A stretch of DNA of 64,000 bases from contig NZ_CP042345.1 of the NCBI RefSeq assembly GCF_007954425.1, positions 2,292,001-2,356,000 on the forward strand, read 5' to 3'. Source of the stretch: Novosphingobium ginsenosidimutans. Lineage in GTDB: Bacteria; Pseudomonadota; Alphaproteobacteria; Sphingomonadales; Sphingomonadaceae. The position numbers were made by a program, and so were the translations under genes. Below, piece after piece: positions 19,144 to 30,260 of the stretch. Every line of letters starts with the position of its first letter. Positions within the stretch are counted from its first letter, which is position 1. The notes beneath the pieces are model-generated. The model made no database searches and was not told the origin of the DNA. It was given only the letters and a program-made list of their open reading frames with translations.

Positions 19144-19941
19144 ATGAGTACGGTGGCAGACTACGAAACGATCCTGACCGAGCGCGTGGGCAATGTGCTC
19201 AAGATCACCCTCAACCGGCCAGAGCGGCTCAATGCTGCTTCGATCCCGCTGGCGGACGAGCTGGGCGCGGCCTTCTATGACCTGGGCGATGCGCGCGCGG
19301 TGGTGATCACCGGGGCGGGCAAGGGCTTTTGCTCGGGCGCCGACCTGGCGGCCCGCGGCGAAGCGAGCGCCTTGCAGCAAAAGGGCGGCAGCCACCGCGC
19401 GCTGCAGAACCACTACAACCCGCTGGTCAGCCAGATCCTGCGTGCGCCGGTGCCGGTGGTGACCGCGGTCAATGGCGCCGCGGCCGGCGTCGGTTGCTCA
19501 ATTGCCCTCGCTGGCGATTTCGTGCTGGCCGGCAAGAGCGCCTATTTCCTCCAGGCCTTCGTCAACATCGGGCTGGTGCCCGACGGCGGCAGCACCTGGC
19601 TGCTGGCCCGCGCCATCGGCCGCGCCCGCGCCACCCGGATGATGATGCTGGGCGAAAAGATCAGCGCCGAGCAGGCCGAAGACTGGGGCTTGATCTACAA
19701 GGCAGTCGACGATGCCGTGCTGATGGACGAGGCAATGGCGCTCGCCACCCGCCTGTCCGAAGGGCCGACCGTGTCCTATGCCACCATGAAGGCCAACATC
19801 CAGACCGCGCTTGATGGCACCCTGCCGCAGGTGCTTCTGGCCGAAGCGGAAGGCCAGCGCATTGCCGGCGCCAGCGACGACGCGCGCGAGGGCGGTCTGG
19901 CCTTCCTCCAGAAGCGCAAGGCCGAGTTCAAGGGCCGCTGA
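19144..19941 (+). CDS. Enoyl-CoA hydratase/isomerase family protein (PaaG-like)
   Basis: A 265-residue crotonase-fold enzyme. The CoA-binding region is NRPERLNAASIPLADELGAA, the oxyanion loops are GKGFCSGADLAARGE and GAAAGVGCSIALAGD, and FVNIGLVPDGGSTWLL resembles the PaaG-type isomerase (ring-opened phenylacetyl-CoA or 2-enoyl-CoA isomerases). The precise substrate is not readable. ATG 19144 is chosen over an upstream frame that runs through the repeat. Its TGA overlaps the GST start by one base. Placement suggests acyl-CoA oxidation feeding the propionyl-CoA route. Confidence 0.87.
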   Translation: MSTVADYETILTERVGNVLKITLNRPERLNAASIPLADELGAAFYDLGDARAVVITGAGKGFCSGADLAARGEASALQQKGGSHRALQNHYNPLVSQILRAPVPVVTAVNGAAAGVGCSIALAGDFVLAGKSAYFLQAFVNIGLVPDGGSTWLLARAIGRARATRMMMLGEKISAEQAEDWGLIYKAVDDAVLMDEAMALATRLSEGPTVSYATMKANIQTALDGTLPQVLLAEAEGQRIAGASDDAREGGLAFLQKRKAEFKGR

Positions 19942-20552
19942 TGCTGTTTTTCAACAGCCCGAACCCGGCGCCTAACCCGCGCCGGGTCCGCATCTTTGCG
20001 GCGGAGAAGGGGATCGCGCTGCCCATGCGCGATCTCTCGATTCCGGCTCGGGAGCACAAGTCCGAAGAATTCCTGGCGATCAACCCGCGCGGCCAAATCC
20101 CCGCGCTGCAACTCGATGACGGCACTGTGATCGCCGAAAGCGTCGCGATCTGCCGCTATCTCGAAGCGCTGCACCCGCAGCCACCGCTGTTCGGCACCGG
20201 GGCGCTGGAACAGGCCCGGGTCGAAATGTGGAGCCGCCGTGCCGAACAGGTGCTGGGCACTCCGGTCAGCGCGGTCTGGGTCCACACGCACCCGTTCACT
20301 GCGCGCCTGCCCAGCCGCAACGCCGAATGGGGCGAGGCGAACCGCCCGCGCGTCGATGATGCCATGCGTTTCTTCGATGTCTCGCTGGAAGGCCGCGAGT
20401 TCCTCGCCGCCGATCACTTCACGATCGCCGATATCCTGCTGCTGACCACAATCGACTTCGCTGGCTTCATCGGCATTCCGATCCCTGACGATCTTCCCTC
20501 CCTGCGCGCCTGGCACGCGCGCGTTTCCGCCCGGCCCAGCGCCGCGGCTTGA
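19941..20552 (+). CDS. Glutathione S-transferase family protein
   Basis: A 203-residue cytosolic GST: thioredoxin-like N-terminal domain (about 1-78) with [14 protein letters not shown], the cis-proline/Glu-Ser segment [20 protein letters not shown], and an all-helical C-terminal domain with the capping motif [14 protein letters not shown]. The catalytic residue near the N-terminus is probably the serine or asparagines of [13 protein letters not shown]. It is coupled to the upstream hydratase (TGATG) and lies 11 bases before the mutase. A role in the cluster is not evident; detoxifying reactive acyl intermediates is possible. Confidence 0.87.
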   Translation: MLFFNSPNPAPNPRRVRIFAAEKGIALPMRDLSIPAREHKSEEFLAINPRGQIPALQLDDGTVIAESVAICRYLEALHPQPPLFGTGALEQARVEMWSRRAEQVLGTPVSAVWVHTHPFTARLPSRNAEWGEANRPRVDDAMRFFDVSLEGREFLAADHFTIADILLLTTIDFAGFIGIPIPDDLPSLRAWHARVSARPSAAA

Positions 20553-20563
20553 ATGGTGTACCA

Positions 20564-22687
20564 ATGACGAAACCGACCGTTACCGAATGGCAGGCTGCAG
20601 CGGCCAAGGAAGTGAAGGGCAAGGACCTTACCTGGAACACGCCCGAGGGCTTTGCGATCAAGCCGCTGTACACGGCTGAGGACGCTGGCGATCCGGGCCT
20701 GCCCGGCTTTGCGCCATTCACCCGCGGCGTGCGCGCCTCGATGTATGCCGGACGTCCCTGGACGATCCGCCAGTATGCGGGCTTCTCGACCGCCGAGGAA
20801 TCGAACGCCTTCTATCGCCGCAACCTGGTGGCCGGGCAGAAGGGGCTTTCGGTCGCCTTCGACCTTGCCACGCACCGCGGCTATGACTCGGATCACCCGC
20901 GCGTGGTCGGCGATGTCGGCAAGGCCGGCGTGGCGATCGACAGCGTCGAGGACATGAAGATCCTGTTCGACGGCATCCCGCTCGATCAGATGTCGGTCTC
21001 GATGACCATGAACGGCGCGGTGATCCCGATCCTAGCCTTCTTCATCGTTGCCGGGGAAGAGCAGGGGGTTGCCCGCAACCTGCTCGACGGAACCATCCAG
21101 AACGACATCCTCAAGGAGTTCATGGTCCGCAACACCTATATCTACCCGCCCGAGCCGAGCATGCGGATCGTCTCGGACATCATCGCCTATACCTCGGCGG
21201 AAATGCCCAAGTTCAACTCGATCTCGATCTCGGGCTATCACATGCACGAAGCCGGGGCGACGGCGGTGCAGGAGCTGGCCTTCACGATTGCTGACGGCAA
21301 GGAGTACGTCGAACGCGCGATGGCCGCCGGGCTCGACATTGACAAGTTCGCCGGCCGCCTCAGCTTCTTCTTCGGCATCGGCATGAACTTCTTCATGGAA
21401 GTCGCCAAGCTGCGCGCCGCGCGGACGCTGTGGCACCGGGTGATGGATGGGCTGGGCGCCAAGGACGAACGCAGCAAGATGCTGCGCACGCACTGCCAGA
21501 CTTCGGGCGTCTCGCTGCAGGAGCAGGACCCCTACAACAACGTCATCCGCACCACGATTGAAGCGATGGCAGCCGTGCTGGGCGGCACGCAAAGCCTCCA
21601 CACCAATGCGCTCGACGAGGCGATTGCCCTGCCGACCGATTTCTCGGCCCGGATCGCGCGCAACACCCAGATCGTGCTGGCCGAAGAAAGCGGGATCACC
21701 AAGGTCGTCGATCCGCTCGGCGGGTCCTATTACGTCGAGGCGCTGACTTCGACGCTGGTGGAAGAGGCCTGGAAGCTGATCGAGGAAGTAGGCGCGCTGG
21801 GCGGCATGACCAAGGCGGTCGCCTCTGGCATGCCCAAGCAGCGGATCGAACAGGCCGCCGCCGCCAAGCAGGCGCGGATCGACCGGGGCGAGGACGTGAT
21901 CGTCGGCGTCAACAAGTACAAGCTGGCGCAGGAAGACCAGCTCGACACGCTGGAGGTGGACAACCACGCCGTGCGCGATGCCCAGATCGCCCGGATCAAG
22001 GCGGTCAAGGCCGCGCGGGATGAGGCCAAGTGCCAGGCCGCGCTGGCCGCGCTGGCCGCCGGGGCAAAGGGCGGGGAAAACCTGCTGGCACTCGCCGTCG
22101 AAGCCGCCCGCCACCGCGCCACACTGGGCGAAATCAGCGATGCGATGGAAAGCGTGTTCGGCCGCTATGGCACCCAGCCGGTGCCGGTGACCGGGGTCTA
22201 TGGCCCCGCCTATGCCGAGGACGCGCGCTACAACCAGGTGCTGGAAGGGGTCGAAGCGGTTACCCGCCGCCTGGGCCGCAAGCCGCGCTTGCTCGTCGCC
22301 AAGATGGGCCAGGACGGCCACGACCGCGGCGCCAACGTGATCGCCAGCGCGTTTACCGACATGGGCTTTGACGTGACCTCCGGCCCGCTGTTCCAGACGC
22401 CGGAAGAGACCGTGGCGCTGGCGCTGGAGAAGGATGTCGACGCCGTCGGCGCCTCCTCGCTCGCCGCCGGGCACAAGACGCTGGTTCCGCAGCTGATCAC
22501 CTTGCTCCGCGACGCCGGACGCCCCGACATCAAGGTCATCGCCGGCGGCGTCATCCCGCCGCAGGACTATGACTTCCTGCGCGAAGCGGGAGTGCAGGGG
22601 ATCTACGGCCCCGGCTCCAACGTCGTCGAATGCGCTGCCGACATGCTCCGCCTGCTTGGCCACAATATGCCGCCTCTCGAGGCCTAA
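20564..22687 (+). CDS. scpA: Methylmalonyl-CoA mutase, single-chain type
   Basis: Adenosylcobalamin enzyme converting (R)-methylmalonyl-CoA to succinyl-CoA. The 707-residue chain is the homodimeric type: substrate-binding barrel (about 20-550) with [38 protein letters not shown] and [12 protein letters not shown], then a C-terminal B12 domain (about 575-707) with the DxHxxG base-off motif in [15 protein letters not shown] second, small subunit is therefore not needed. ATG 20564 is chosen because it gives the family N-terminus [10 protein letters not shown]. Confidence 0.97.
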   Translation: MTKPTVTEWQAAAAKEVKGKDLTWNTPEGFAIKPLYTAEDAGDPGLPGFAPFTRGVRASMYAGRPWTIRQYAGFSTAEESNAFYRRNLVAGQKGLSVAFDLATHRGYDSDHPRVVGDVGKAGVAIDSVEDMKILFDGIPLDQMSVSMTMNGAVIPILAFFIVAGEEQGVARNLLDGTIQNDILKEFMVRNTYIYPPEPSMRIVSDIIAYTSAEMPKFNSISISGYHMHEAGATAVQELAFTIADGKEYVERAMAAGLDIDKFAGRLSFFFGIGMNFFMEVAKLRAARTLWHRVMDGLGAKDERSKMLRTHCQTSGVSLQEQDPYNNVIRTTIEAMAAVLGGTQSLHTNALDEAIALPTDFSARIARNTQIVLAEESGITKVVDPLGGSYYVEALTSTLVEEAWKLIEEVGALGGMTKAVASGMPKQRIEQAAAAKQARIDRGEDVIVGVNKYKLAQEDQLDTLEVDNHAVRDAQIARIKAVKAARDEAKCQAALAALAAGAKGGENLLALAVEAARHRATLGEISDAMESVFGRYGTQPVPVTGVYGPAYAEDARYNQVLEGVEAVTRRLGRKPRLLVAKMGQDGHDRGANVIASAFTDMGFDVTSGPLFQTPEETVALALEKDVDAVGASSLAAGHKTLVPQLITLLRDAGRPDIKVIAGGVIPPQDYDFLREAGVQGIYGPGSNVVECAADMLRLLGHNMPPLEA

Positions 22688-22698
22688 GGAACGATAAG

Positions 22699-24717
<2,019 letters not shown>

Positions 24718-24737
24718 CGGGCCGGGCGTTCACCGCC

Positions 24738-25172
24738 ATGCCCACCGTCTGGACCATCGGTTACGAGCAAACCGCGATGCCTGCCTTCCTTGCCGCCCTG
24801 CAAGGGGCGGGCATTGAGGTCCTCGCCGATGTCCGCGCGATAGCTGCGTCACGAAGGCCTGGCTTCTCCAAGAACGCGCTGGCGGCAAATCTGGCTGAAG
24901 CAGGGATCGAATACCGCCACTTTCGCGCGCTTGGCACGCCGGCCGATGGCCGGGCGGCGGCGCGAGCGCTGGATCTGCCAAAGCTGGAGCGGATCTATGC
25001 CGGCCAGCTCGAACTGCCCGAAGCCCTCGCTGCCGGCGCTGAACTCGCCGCCCTGGCCCGCGAACGCCGCGTGGCACTGCTCTGCTATGAGCGAGAGCCT
25101 GGCTGCTGTCACCGCACCTTGCTGCGCAAGGCTATGCTGGCGGACTGCGACGCGGTCGATCTCTACCCCTAG
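24738..25172 (+). CDS. DUF488 family protein
   Basis: A 144-residue cytoplasmic protein with the family marks TIGYEQT near the N-terminus, VLADVRAIAASRRPGFSK, and CYEREPGCCHRTLLRKAM near the C-terminus. The conserved cysteine, histidine and arginine suggest a small enzyme or nucleic-acid binder, but no function is established that I know of. It follows pccA by 20 bases and overlaps the convergent cyclase gene by four bases. Confidence 0.85.
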   Translation: MPTVWTIGYEQTAMPAFLAALQGAGIEVLADVRAIAASRRPGFSKNALAANLAEAGIEYRHFRALGTPADGRAAARALDLPKLERIYAGQLELPEALAAGAELAALARERRVALLCYEREPGCCHRTLLRKAMLADCDAVDLYP

Positions 25173-25933
25173 CCCACCAGCGCCACCGCCCGGATCCACC
25201 CGGCGCTGGCGCCTTCGATCTTCACCGGGAAGCAGCTTAGCGTAAAGCCGTGCGGGGGCAGGGCGGCGAGGTTGGTGAGCTTTTCGATCTGCCAATAGGG
25301 GCGGATGCGGCCAGCCTTGTGGCCTTCCCAGATGATCGCCGGGTCCCGCTTTTCCGCCCAGCGGCGGGCGGTGTGGCTGAAAGGGGCGTCCCATGACCAG
25401 GCATCGGTGCCGACCACCTCGACCCCGCGCTCGGTCAGCCAGAGTGTCGCTTCGGCGCCGAGGCCGACGCCCTGGTCGGTGAAGTTCTCGGTGCCATAGA
25501 TTGCGCCCGACTGGACCAGCACGATGTCGAGCGGCTGGAGCGTGTAGCCGATCCGCGCCAGCTCTGCCTCGACTTGGGCGGCGCTGACGACGGTGCCGTG
25601 GGGCAGGGCGCTGAAGTCCAGCTTCACGCCGGGGCGGAAGAAGCGGTCAAGCGGCGCCTCGTCAATGCTCGGGGCCTTGCGGGCACCGCTGTCGGTGGTG
25701 GAATGGTAATGCCACGGCGCGTCCATGTGGGTGCCGTTGTGGGTCGAGAGTGTCAGCGTCTCCACCGCCCAGCCTTCGCCATCGGGCAGGTCTTCCTTCT
25801 GCAGGCCCGGAAAGAACAGCGCGATCTGTTCCCAGCTGGTCTCATGCGTGGTGTAGTGGATCTGCGGCCGCATCACCGGCGGGTCGGAGACCACGTGGTT
25901 GGTGATCGGAATCGAGAGATCGATGAATTGCAT
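25169..25933 (-). CDS. Cyclase/kynurenine-formamidase-like metal hydrolase
   Basis: A 254-residue member of the cyclase (Pfam PF04199) superfamily. The metal-binding HxGTHxDxPxH signature is STHNGTHMDAPWHYHST, and the conserved C-terminal HTARRWAEKRDP and FPVKIEGASAGWIRAVAL segments are present. Known relatives hydrolyse N-formylkynurenine or isatin or act in polyketide ring closure; the substrate here is open. It is divergent from an acyl-CoA thioesterase, with a LiuR-like palindrome between. Confidence 0.88.
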   Translation of the reverse strand: MQFIDLSIPITNHVVSDPPVMRPQIHYTTHETSWEQIALFFPGLQKEDLPDGEGWAVETLTLSTHNGTHMDAPWHYHSTTDSGARKAPSIDEAPLDRFFRPGVKLDFSALPHGTVVSAAQVEAELARIGYTLQPLDIVLVQSGAIYGTENFTDQGVGLGAEATLWLTERGVEVVGTDAWSWDAPFSHTARRWAEKRDPAIIWEGHKAGRIRPYWQIEKLTNLAALPPHGFTLSCFPVKIEGASAGWIRAVALVG

Positions 25934-25954
25934 TGTCCACCCCGCCTTGACCGG

Positions 25955-25972
25955 CTTTACGTTTACGTTAAG
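25955..25972. promoter_or_regulatory. LiuR-like palindrome between the cyclase and thioesterase genes
   Basis: The 18-base sequence CTTTACGTTTACGTTAAG fits the dyad CTTnACGTnnACGTnAAG. Weaker outer arms TTGACC (25948-25953) and GGTCAA (25972-25977) flank it. It lies nine bases before the thioesterase ATG and 22 bases before the cyclase start. MerR-family LiuR regulators of acyl-CoA and branched-chain amino-acid catabolism use ACGTnnACGT-type boxes in proteobacteria. No regulator gene is adjacent. Function is inference. Confidence 0.55.
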
Positions 25973-25980
25973 GTCAACTC

Positions 25981-26757
25981 ATGAGCCTACCTGCAATCCT
26001 AGCCGCCGCCCGCCCGACCGCAACCGGTCTTGTCGCCACAATCACTGAAGAGTGGATGCAGGGCCGTACCTCCTATGGCGGGCTGTCGTCCGCCCTTGCG
26101 CTCGAAGCCGCGCGCCAGGTGGCGGATGATCTGCCGCCACTGCGCTCGGCCACCATCAACTTCGTCGGACCGCTGGCGGGCGAGGTGGAGGTTGCCACGC
26201 GAGTCCTGCGCCGTGGCCGCAACGCCACCTGGATCGCGGCCGAAGTCACCAGCGAGGCTGGCATCGGCCTGACCGCAACCTTCGTTTTCATGGGCCCCGT
26301 GGAGAGCAGCCTGCACCTCCACGATGCGCCGCCGCCCCAGGGCCTGATCCCGGTCGACGAGGCCGCAGTGCTCCCCGAACACCTTGGCCCGCTGTTCACC
26401 CGCAACTTCGAACGCCGCTTCGCCATGCCGCGCGGCGATGACAAGGTCCCCGAGCTGGTCTGGTGGGTCCGCCTCAAGGAGCGCGCCGGGATCGACCCGA
26501 TGGTCGAACTGTTGCTCTGCGCCGATGCCCTGCCGCCGGGGGTGATGCCGCTGATGAGCAAGACCACGGCGGTCAGCTCGATGACCTGGATCGTCAACCT
26601 CCTTACTCCAGCGCCCGTCAGCCGCGATGGCTGGTGGCTGCTGCGCGCTGCCGGCAACTATGCCGAACACGGCTGCTCCAGCCAGGACATGGGCATCTGG
26701 AACGCCGATGGCGAGGCAATCGCTGCGGGCATGCAATCCATCGCCCTGTTCGGCTAA
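25981..26757 (+). CDS. Acyl-CoA thioesterase family protein (double hotdog)
   Basis: A 258-residue protein with two hotdog halves. The N-terminal half contains MQGRTSYGGLSSALALEAAR (substrate-channel GG) and SATINFVGPLAGEVEV; the C-terminal half contains LMSKTTAVSSMTWIVNLL and WLLRAAGNYAEHGCSSQDMG. This is the TesB-like/4HBT_3 arrangement that hydrolyses acyl-CoA. The chain-length preference cannot be read. It is convergent with the POT transporter (four-base overlap) and may share the LiuR-like control site. Confidence 0.85.
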   Translation: MSLPAILAAARPTATGLVATITEEWMQGRTSYGGLSSALALEAARQVADDLPPLRSATINFVGPLAGEVEVATRVLRRGRNATWIAAEVTSEAGIGLTATFVFMGPVESSLHLHDAPPPQGLIPVDEAAVLPEHLGPLFTRNFERRFAMPRGDDKVPELVWWVRLKERAGIDPMVELLLCADALPPGVMPLMSKTTAVSSMTWIVNLLTPAPVSRDGWWLLRAAGNYAEHGCSSQDMGIWNADGEAIAAGMQSIALFG

Positions 26758-28256
26758 GCCAGCCGCCGCCCCATCACCAGCTTGAACGCGGCAAAGCCGA
26801 CCAGGCCCGCCGCCGCAGTGCCAACGTGCATCAGCCAGAAGCTGGGCGTGTCCATGGTCGAATACCAGCCGCCGATGATCCCCACCGTCTTGTTGGCGGC
26901 GAAGAAGGTCAGGTAGTAGATCCCGACCACGGTCGCGACGATCGCCTTGGGCGCCACTTTGGTGAACAGCGCCAGGCTGACCGGCATGATGTGCGAGAAG
27001 CCGATCGAGTTGAGCAGGTGGAACATCACCGGCCAGAACAGCCCGATCTTGCCCGACCCTTGCGTGATCGCGGCCAGGTAAAGGCACAGCCCGCCGCCCA
27101 TCACGAAGACCGAGCCGATGATCATCTTGCCGATCTCGTCCGGCTCCCACGCGCCCTTGTCGCTGCGCCACTTCCAGAACAGCGCGACCGCCGCCAGCAT
27201 CGAGAAGCTGAGCGCCGCGTCGATCGTGATCATGTAGCTGGTGGGGAGCGTGGTGCCAAAGAAGGTCAGCTGGAAATGCTCATCCGCCCAGACCAGGTAG
27301 GCGTTGAAGATCTGCTGGTTGGTCAACATGGCGAGCGCCAGGATCGGGATCAGCAGCAGCAGAGCAAAGACCCGCGGCCGGTCTGCCGCCGTCACCGCCG
27401 CCAGGAGGCCGAGCGCGACGGCCAGGCCCACTTCGCCCGAAAAGCCGATGGCGGCAAAATCCGGCACCAGCTTGCCCAGCACGAACAGCACGGCCAGTGC
27501 CGCAGCGGTGAAGCCCAGCAGCCGCTTGCTGTCCAGCCCATCGGCAGAGGCCTTGGCATCGGCCGCCCGGTCCTCCTTGGGCAGCCACGGCCCGGCCTTG
27601 ATGTAGAGCAGCAGCCCCGCCACCATCACCACGCCGGCCGTGCCAAAGCCGTAATGCCAGCCGACCTTTTCACCCAGCGTGCCCGAGATCAGCGGCGCGA
27701 TGATCACACTGACGTTGATCGCGATGTAGAAGATCTGGAAGGCCATGGCCCGGCGCAGGTCGTTGGGGCCGTACAGCTCACCCACCTGGCTGGCGATATT
27801 GCCCTTGAACAGCCCGACGCCGACCACCAGCGCCAGCAGGGCGAACAGGAACAGCCCCTCGAAAGCCATCAGGAAGTGGCCCAGCGCCATGACCACGGCA
27901 CCCGCCAGCAGCGTCGCCCGCCGCCCCAGCCAGCGGTCGGCAATCAGGCCGCCGGCGATCGGGGTCAGGTAGACCAGGCTGGTGTAATCACCGAAGATTG
28001 CCGAGGCGAGCGGCTGGCCTTCCTTGCCATCATAAGCCGCGCCTTGCAGCCACTGCAGGCCGATAACGTTGCCGATATGCTCGGGCAGCAGCAGGTACTT
28101 AACCATGTAGAGCACCAGCAGCGTCTGCATGGAATAGTAAGAGAACCGCTCACACCCTTCGACAAAGGCGAGGTATCCCAGCCCCTTGGGATGGCCCAGG
28201 AAGGCCCGGTCATGGGCGGGCAGTTCAAGCTCTGGCGTGGCTTCGGCGGCAGTCAT
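26754..28256 (-). CDS. POT-family proton-dependent oligopeptide transporter
   Basis: A 500-residue inner-membrane protein with about 14 predicted transmembrane segments. The POT signature ExxERFxYY is FVEGCERFSYYSMQTLLVLY near the N-terminus, and a second family segment is FQIFYIAINVSVIIAPLISG. These transporters take up di- and tripeptides with protons. The long loop around LLYIKAGPWLPKEDRAADAK separates the two bundles. No peptidase lies next to it. The upstream gap of 341 bases holds its promoter. Confidence 0.92.
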   Translation of the reverse strand: MTAAEATPELELPAHDRAFLGHPKGLGYLAFVEGCERFSYYSMQTLLVLYMVKYLLLPEHIGNVIGLQWLQGAAYDGKEGQPLASAIFGDYTSLVYLTPIAGGLIADRWLGRRATLLAGAVVMALGHFLMAFEGLFLFALLALVVGVGLFKGNIASQVGELYGPNDLRRAMAFQIFYIAINVSVIIAPLISGTLGEKVGWHYGFGTAGVVMVAGLLLYIKAGPWLPKEDRAADAKASADGLDSKRLLGFTAAALAVLFVLGKLVPDFAAIGFSGEVGLAVALGLLAAVTAADRPRVFALLLLIPILALAMLTNQQIFNAYLVWADEHFQLTFFGTTLPTSYMITIDAALSFSMLAAVALFWKWRSDKGAWEPDEIGKMIIGSVFVMGGGLCLYLAAITQGSGKIGLFWPVMFHLLNSIGFSHIMPVSLALFTKVAPKAIVATVVGIYYLTFFAANKTVGIIGGWYSTMDTPSFWLMHVGTAAAGLVGFAAFKLVMGRRLA

Positions 28257-28597
28257 GTCATCCCCCCGGATGGTTTCGTTGGTAACTGGCTACCCGCCGG
28301 GACGGATCGAGGCAAGCGGCACCGGCGGCGCAGCAGCGTTACGTTGGACTTGACACAGTTGACACCTTGTCCGCTTCTTCCAACATCGCGAACCCCGCAG
28401 AAAAGCTGGGGTTCCAGTGTGAAGCAGGCTGTTTGTACGACTGGGCGAAGAAAAAAACCTGCCCCAGACACACCAAGGCCGCGCAGCCGGCGCGGCCTAT
28501 TGCGGTCAGGACGGGCGGCAACGCGACTCATCGCGCGGGGCTGGGCTGGGGCATGGCCAGGAGGATGACAGGTTTTCGCAGTGTAGGAAAATGCCGC
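28257..28597. other. 341-base intergenic region with hairpins and a doubtful 60-codon frame
   Basis: There is no convincing gene. The region holds TTGACA twice (28350-28355 and 28359-28364), a hairpin GAACCCC...GGGGTTC near 28388-28412, and a strong GC hairpin GGCCGCGC/GCGCGGCC at about 28480-28498 beside a run of seven A (28450-28456). On the minus strand that run is T7 and lies downstream of both the porin gene and the GC hairpin, so it may form part of a terminator. A TTG-started frame (28521-28339, minus) encodes 60 residues with one hydrophobic stretch, but its start is poor. Confidence 0.4.
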
Positions 28598-29929
28598 TCA
28601 AAAATGCGCCGTCGCATTGAACGAGATGTAACGCGTGTCGCCGCCTGCCGGGGCGTTGGGCGCGCGGTGCAGGAAGTGGCCTTTGATCAGGGTCAGCGCG
28701 TCGATTTCCAGTTGCAGGCGTTTTGGCACTGCCCACCAGCGCACGCGGCCTTCGATCTGCTGGCCGGCGAAGCGGCCGGTGCGGCCGAGCGGATCGCGCA
28801 CGCCAGTGGTGGCGAAGGCATCGGTGGCCGAGGCGAGCCACATTGCGCGGTAGCTGGCGAAGAAATCGAGCCGCTTTGACGGTGCGGCTTCGAACCGCAC
28901 GCCGGGGGTGACGATGTTGGCGCGGGCTATGGCGTTGTAGAGGCCGGCTGGGGCGAGGTCGGCGCGGCGCATCCCGAACAGTGTATCGAACCGGCCATAG
29001 TGCGCACCGCCGGAATCGCCGCTGGCATAGTCGAACTCGAGCGAGAGCCGCGCGCCAAGCGCGCCGGGGAAGGTGTAGCCAGCATCGGCATGGGCGAACC
29101 AGGCGCGCACCGGCTTGCGCGGGGCCGTGGCGGCCAGCGACGTGCTGGCGCGGCCCCATTGGCCGATCACCTCAACCTCGTGATCGAACTGGCCGGCCTT
29201 GGGATCGCGGATCAGCCGCAGGCCGATGGTATTGAGCGAGCGGTCGCGGCTGGGGCGGCCCGGCGCGTCGCGCTCACCCAGGTGGAAGAACGTGACTTCG
29301 GCCATGGTCCGCCCGATCGCCTGGGGCTTGGCCACCAGTCCGCCCCACAGCACCAGGTCGAAGCTCTCGCGGTCTAGTGCCACGCGGTTGCTGGCCAGGC
29401 CCTGCGGATCGTCAGGCCGCCGGCTCTGCGGCAGGACATAGATCGCTGTCGCGGTGAGCCCGCTTTTCAGCGTCAGGTCGGCGCGCAGGCCGGTGTAGCT
29501 GTTGGTGGTGTTGCGATAGTCGTCCGCCGCGACCAGCCGGCGCGAGCCCAGGTTGAGCAGCGAGCGCCCCGCTTTCAGCGTCAGCTTGCTGCCCGGCCCG
29601 AACGGCGCGGTGATATCGGTGGCGACATAGGCCGAGACCAGTTCGAGCGTATTGACCTCACCGGTGGTGACCGGCGTGCCCGGCTCTTGCAGATAGACGC
29701 GGCTGTCCCACAGTTCCCCGCCGATCCGCCAGCTATCCTGGCGGTACTCAGCGGCCAGGATGGTGCGGACGTTGAACAGGTCGTCATTGCGATCAAACCC
29801 GACCCGTGCCTGGTTTTCGATCGCCTCATACCGCGCTCGAACGCTGCCTGACAGCGACAGGCCATCTTCGGCCTGCGCGACCTGCGCAGAAAGAGTAACA
29901 ACCGGAACGATCAGAGCAATCAGACGCAT
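28598..29929 (-). CDS. Outer-membrane channel, alginate-export family
   Basis: A 443-residue secreted protein with signal peptide (MRLIALIVPVVTLSAQVAQA) and an antiparallel beta-strand pattern, ending in phenylalanine (SFNATAHF) as outer-membrane barrels do. The opening LSGSVRARYEAIENQAR and AGRSLLNLGSRRLVAADDYRNTTNSY with alternating strands fit the alginate-export/AlgE-like group, which in sphingomonads also covers general substrate porins. The substrate is unknown. It is transcribed in the same direction as the POT transporter but 341 bases upstream. Confidence 0.85.
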   Translation of the reverse strand: MRLIALIVPVVTLSAQVAQAEDGLSLSGSVRARYEAIENQARVGFDRNDDLFNVRTILAAEYRQDSWRIGGELWDSRVYLQEPGTPVTTGEVNTLELVSAYVATDITAPFGPGSKLTLKAGRSLLNLGSRRLVAADDYRNTTNSYTGLRADLTLKSGLTATAIYVLPQSRRPDDPQGLASNRVALDRESFDLVLWGGLVAKPQAIGRTMAEVTFFHLGERDAPGRPSRDRSLNTIGLRLIRDPKAGQFDHEVEVIGQWGRASTSLAATAPRKPVRAWFAHADAGYTFPGALGARLSLEFDYASGDSGGAHYGRFDTLFGMRRADLAPAGLYNAIARANIVTPGVRFEAAPSKRLDFFASYRAMWLASATDAFATTGVRDPLGRTGRFAGQQIEGRVRWWAVPKRLQLEIDALTLIKGHFLHRAPNAPAGGDTRYISFNATAHF

Positions 29930-30260
29930 ACACCCTCCATCGGCCCTGGCGCGCCAGGGTTGCAGCAGGATGACGCTTGAGCGGCATGGCCGCTTACGGC
30001 CGGGAGGTCATCTTGCCCCGACGCGCTGCTGATTAGCGTCAGCACCGACCGGCGGCAAGGCCTGGAGCACCGCGTGATCGCCCAGCGCCAACTTGTCCGC
30101 GCCATCATGCCGCGCCCGATGCGGGGCGGATCAGCCATGCAGGCCAGCACTATCGCCAGTTTACGCTCTGTGCGAGAGGCTGGATGGCTGGCGCGGCTGG
30201 AACTGACGTTCAGTTACTTCCAGCGGGAAGAGCGCGGCAATCGCTGATGAGGATATCGCA
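29930..30260. other. 331-base intergenic region between the outer-membrane protein and an SDR
   Basis: It contains the divergent promoters and a TetR-like palindrome at 30201. A frame opening at GTG 30074 and closing at TGA 30247 (57 codons) could encode a small protein whose second half starts MQASTIASLRSVREAGWL, but it has no clear Shine-Dalgarno and overlaps the palindrome. I treat it as unproven. Otherwise there are short GC hairpins (for example CTGGCGCGCCAG at 29946-29957) and nothing else. Confidence 0.4.
30201..30215. promoter_or_regulatory. Operator-like palindrome upstream of the SDR gene
   Basis: AACTGA-CGT-TCAGTT is a perfect six-base inverted repeat with a three-base centre, ending 45 bases before the SDR start codon. 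Its size and symmetry are those of TetR-family operators. No TetR gene is visible next to it. The repeat is seen; binding is inference. Confidence 0.45.

Noticed and set aside
28253..28531. 92-codon minus-strand frame (MSRVAARPDRNRPRR...)
   Set aside because: Arginine-rich composition with no family sequence; it is a by-product of GC-rich hairpins.
26463..28568. 701-codon plus-strand frame over the POT transporter
   Set aside because: It is the antisense of a transporter with 14 membrane segments and has low-complexity composition.
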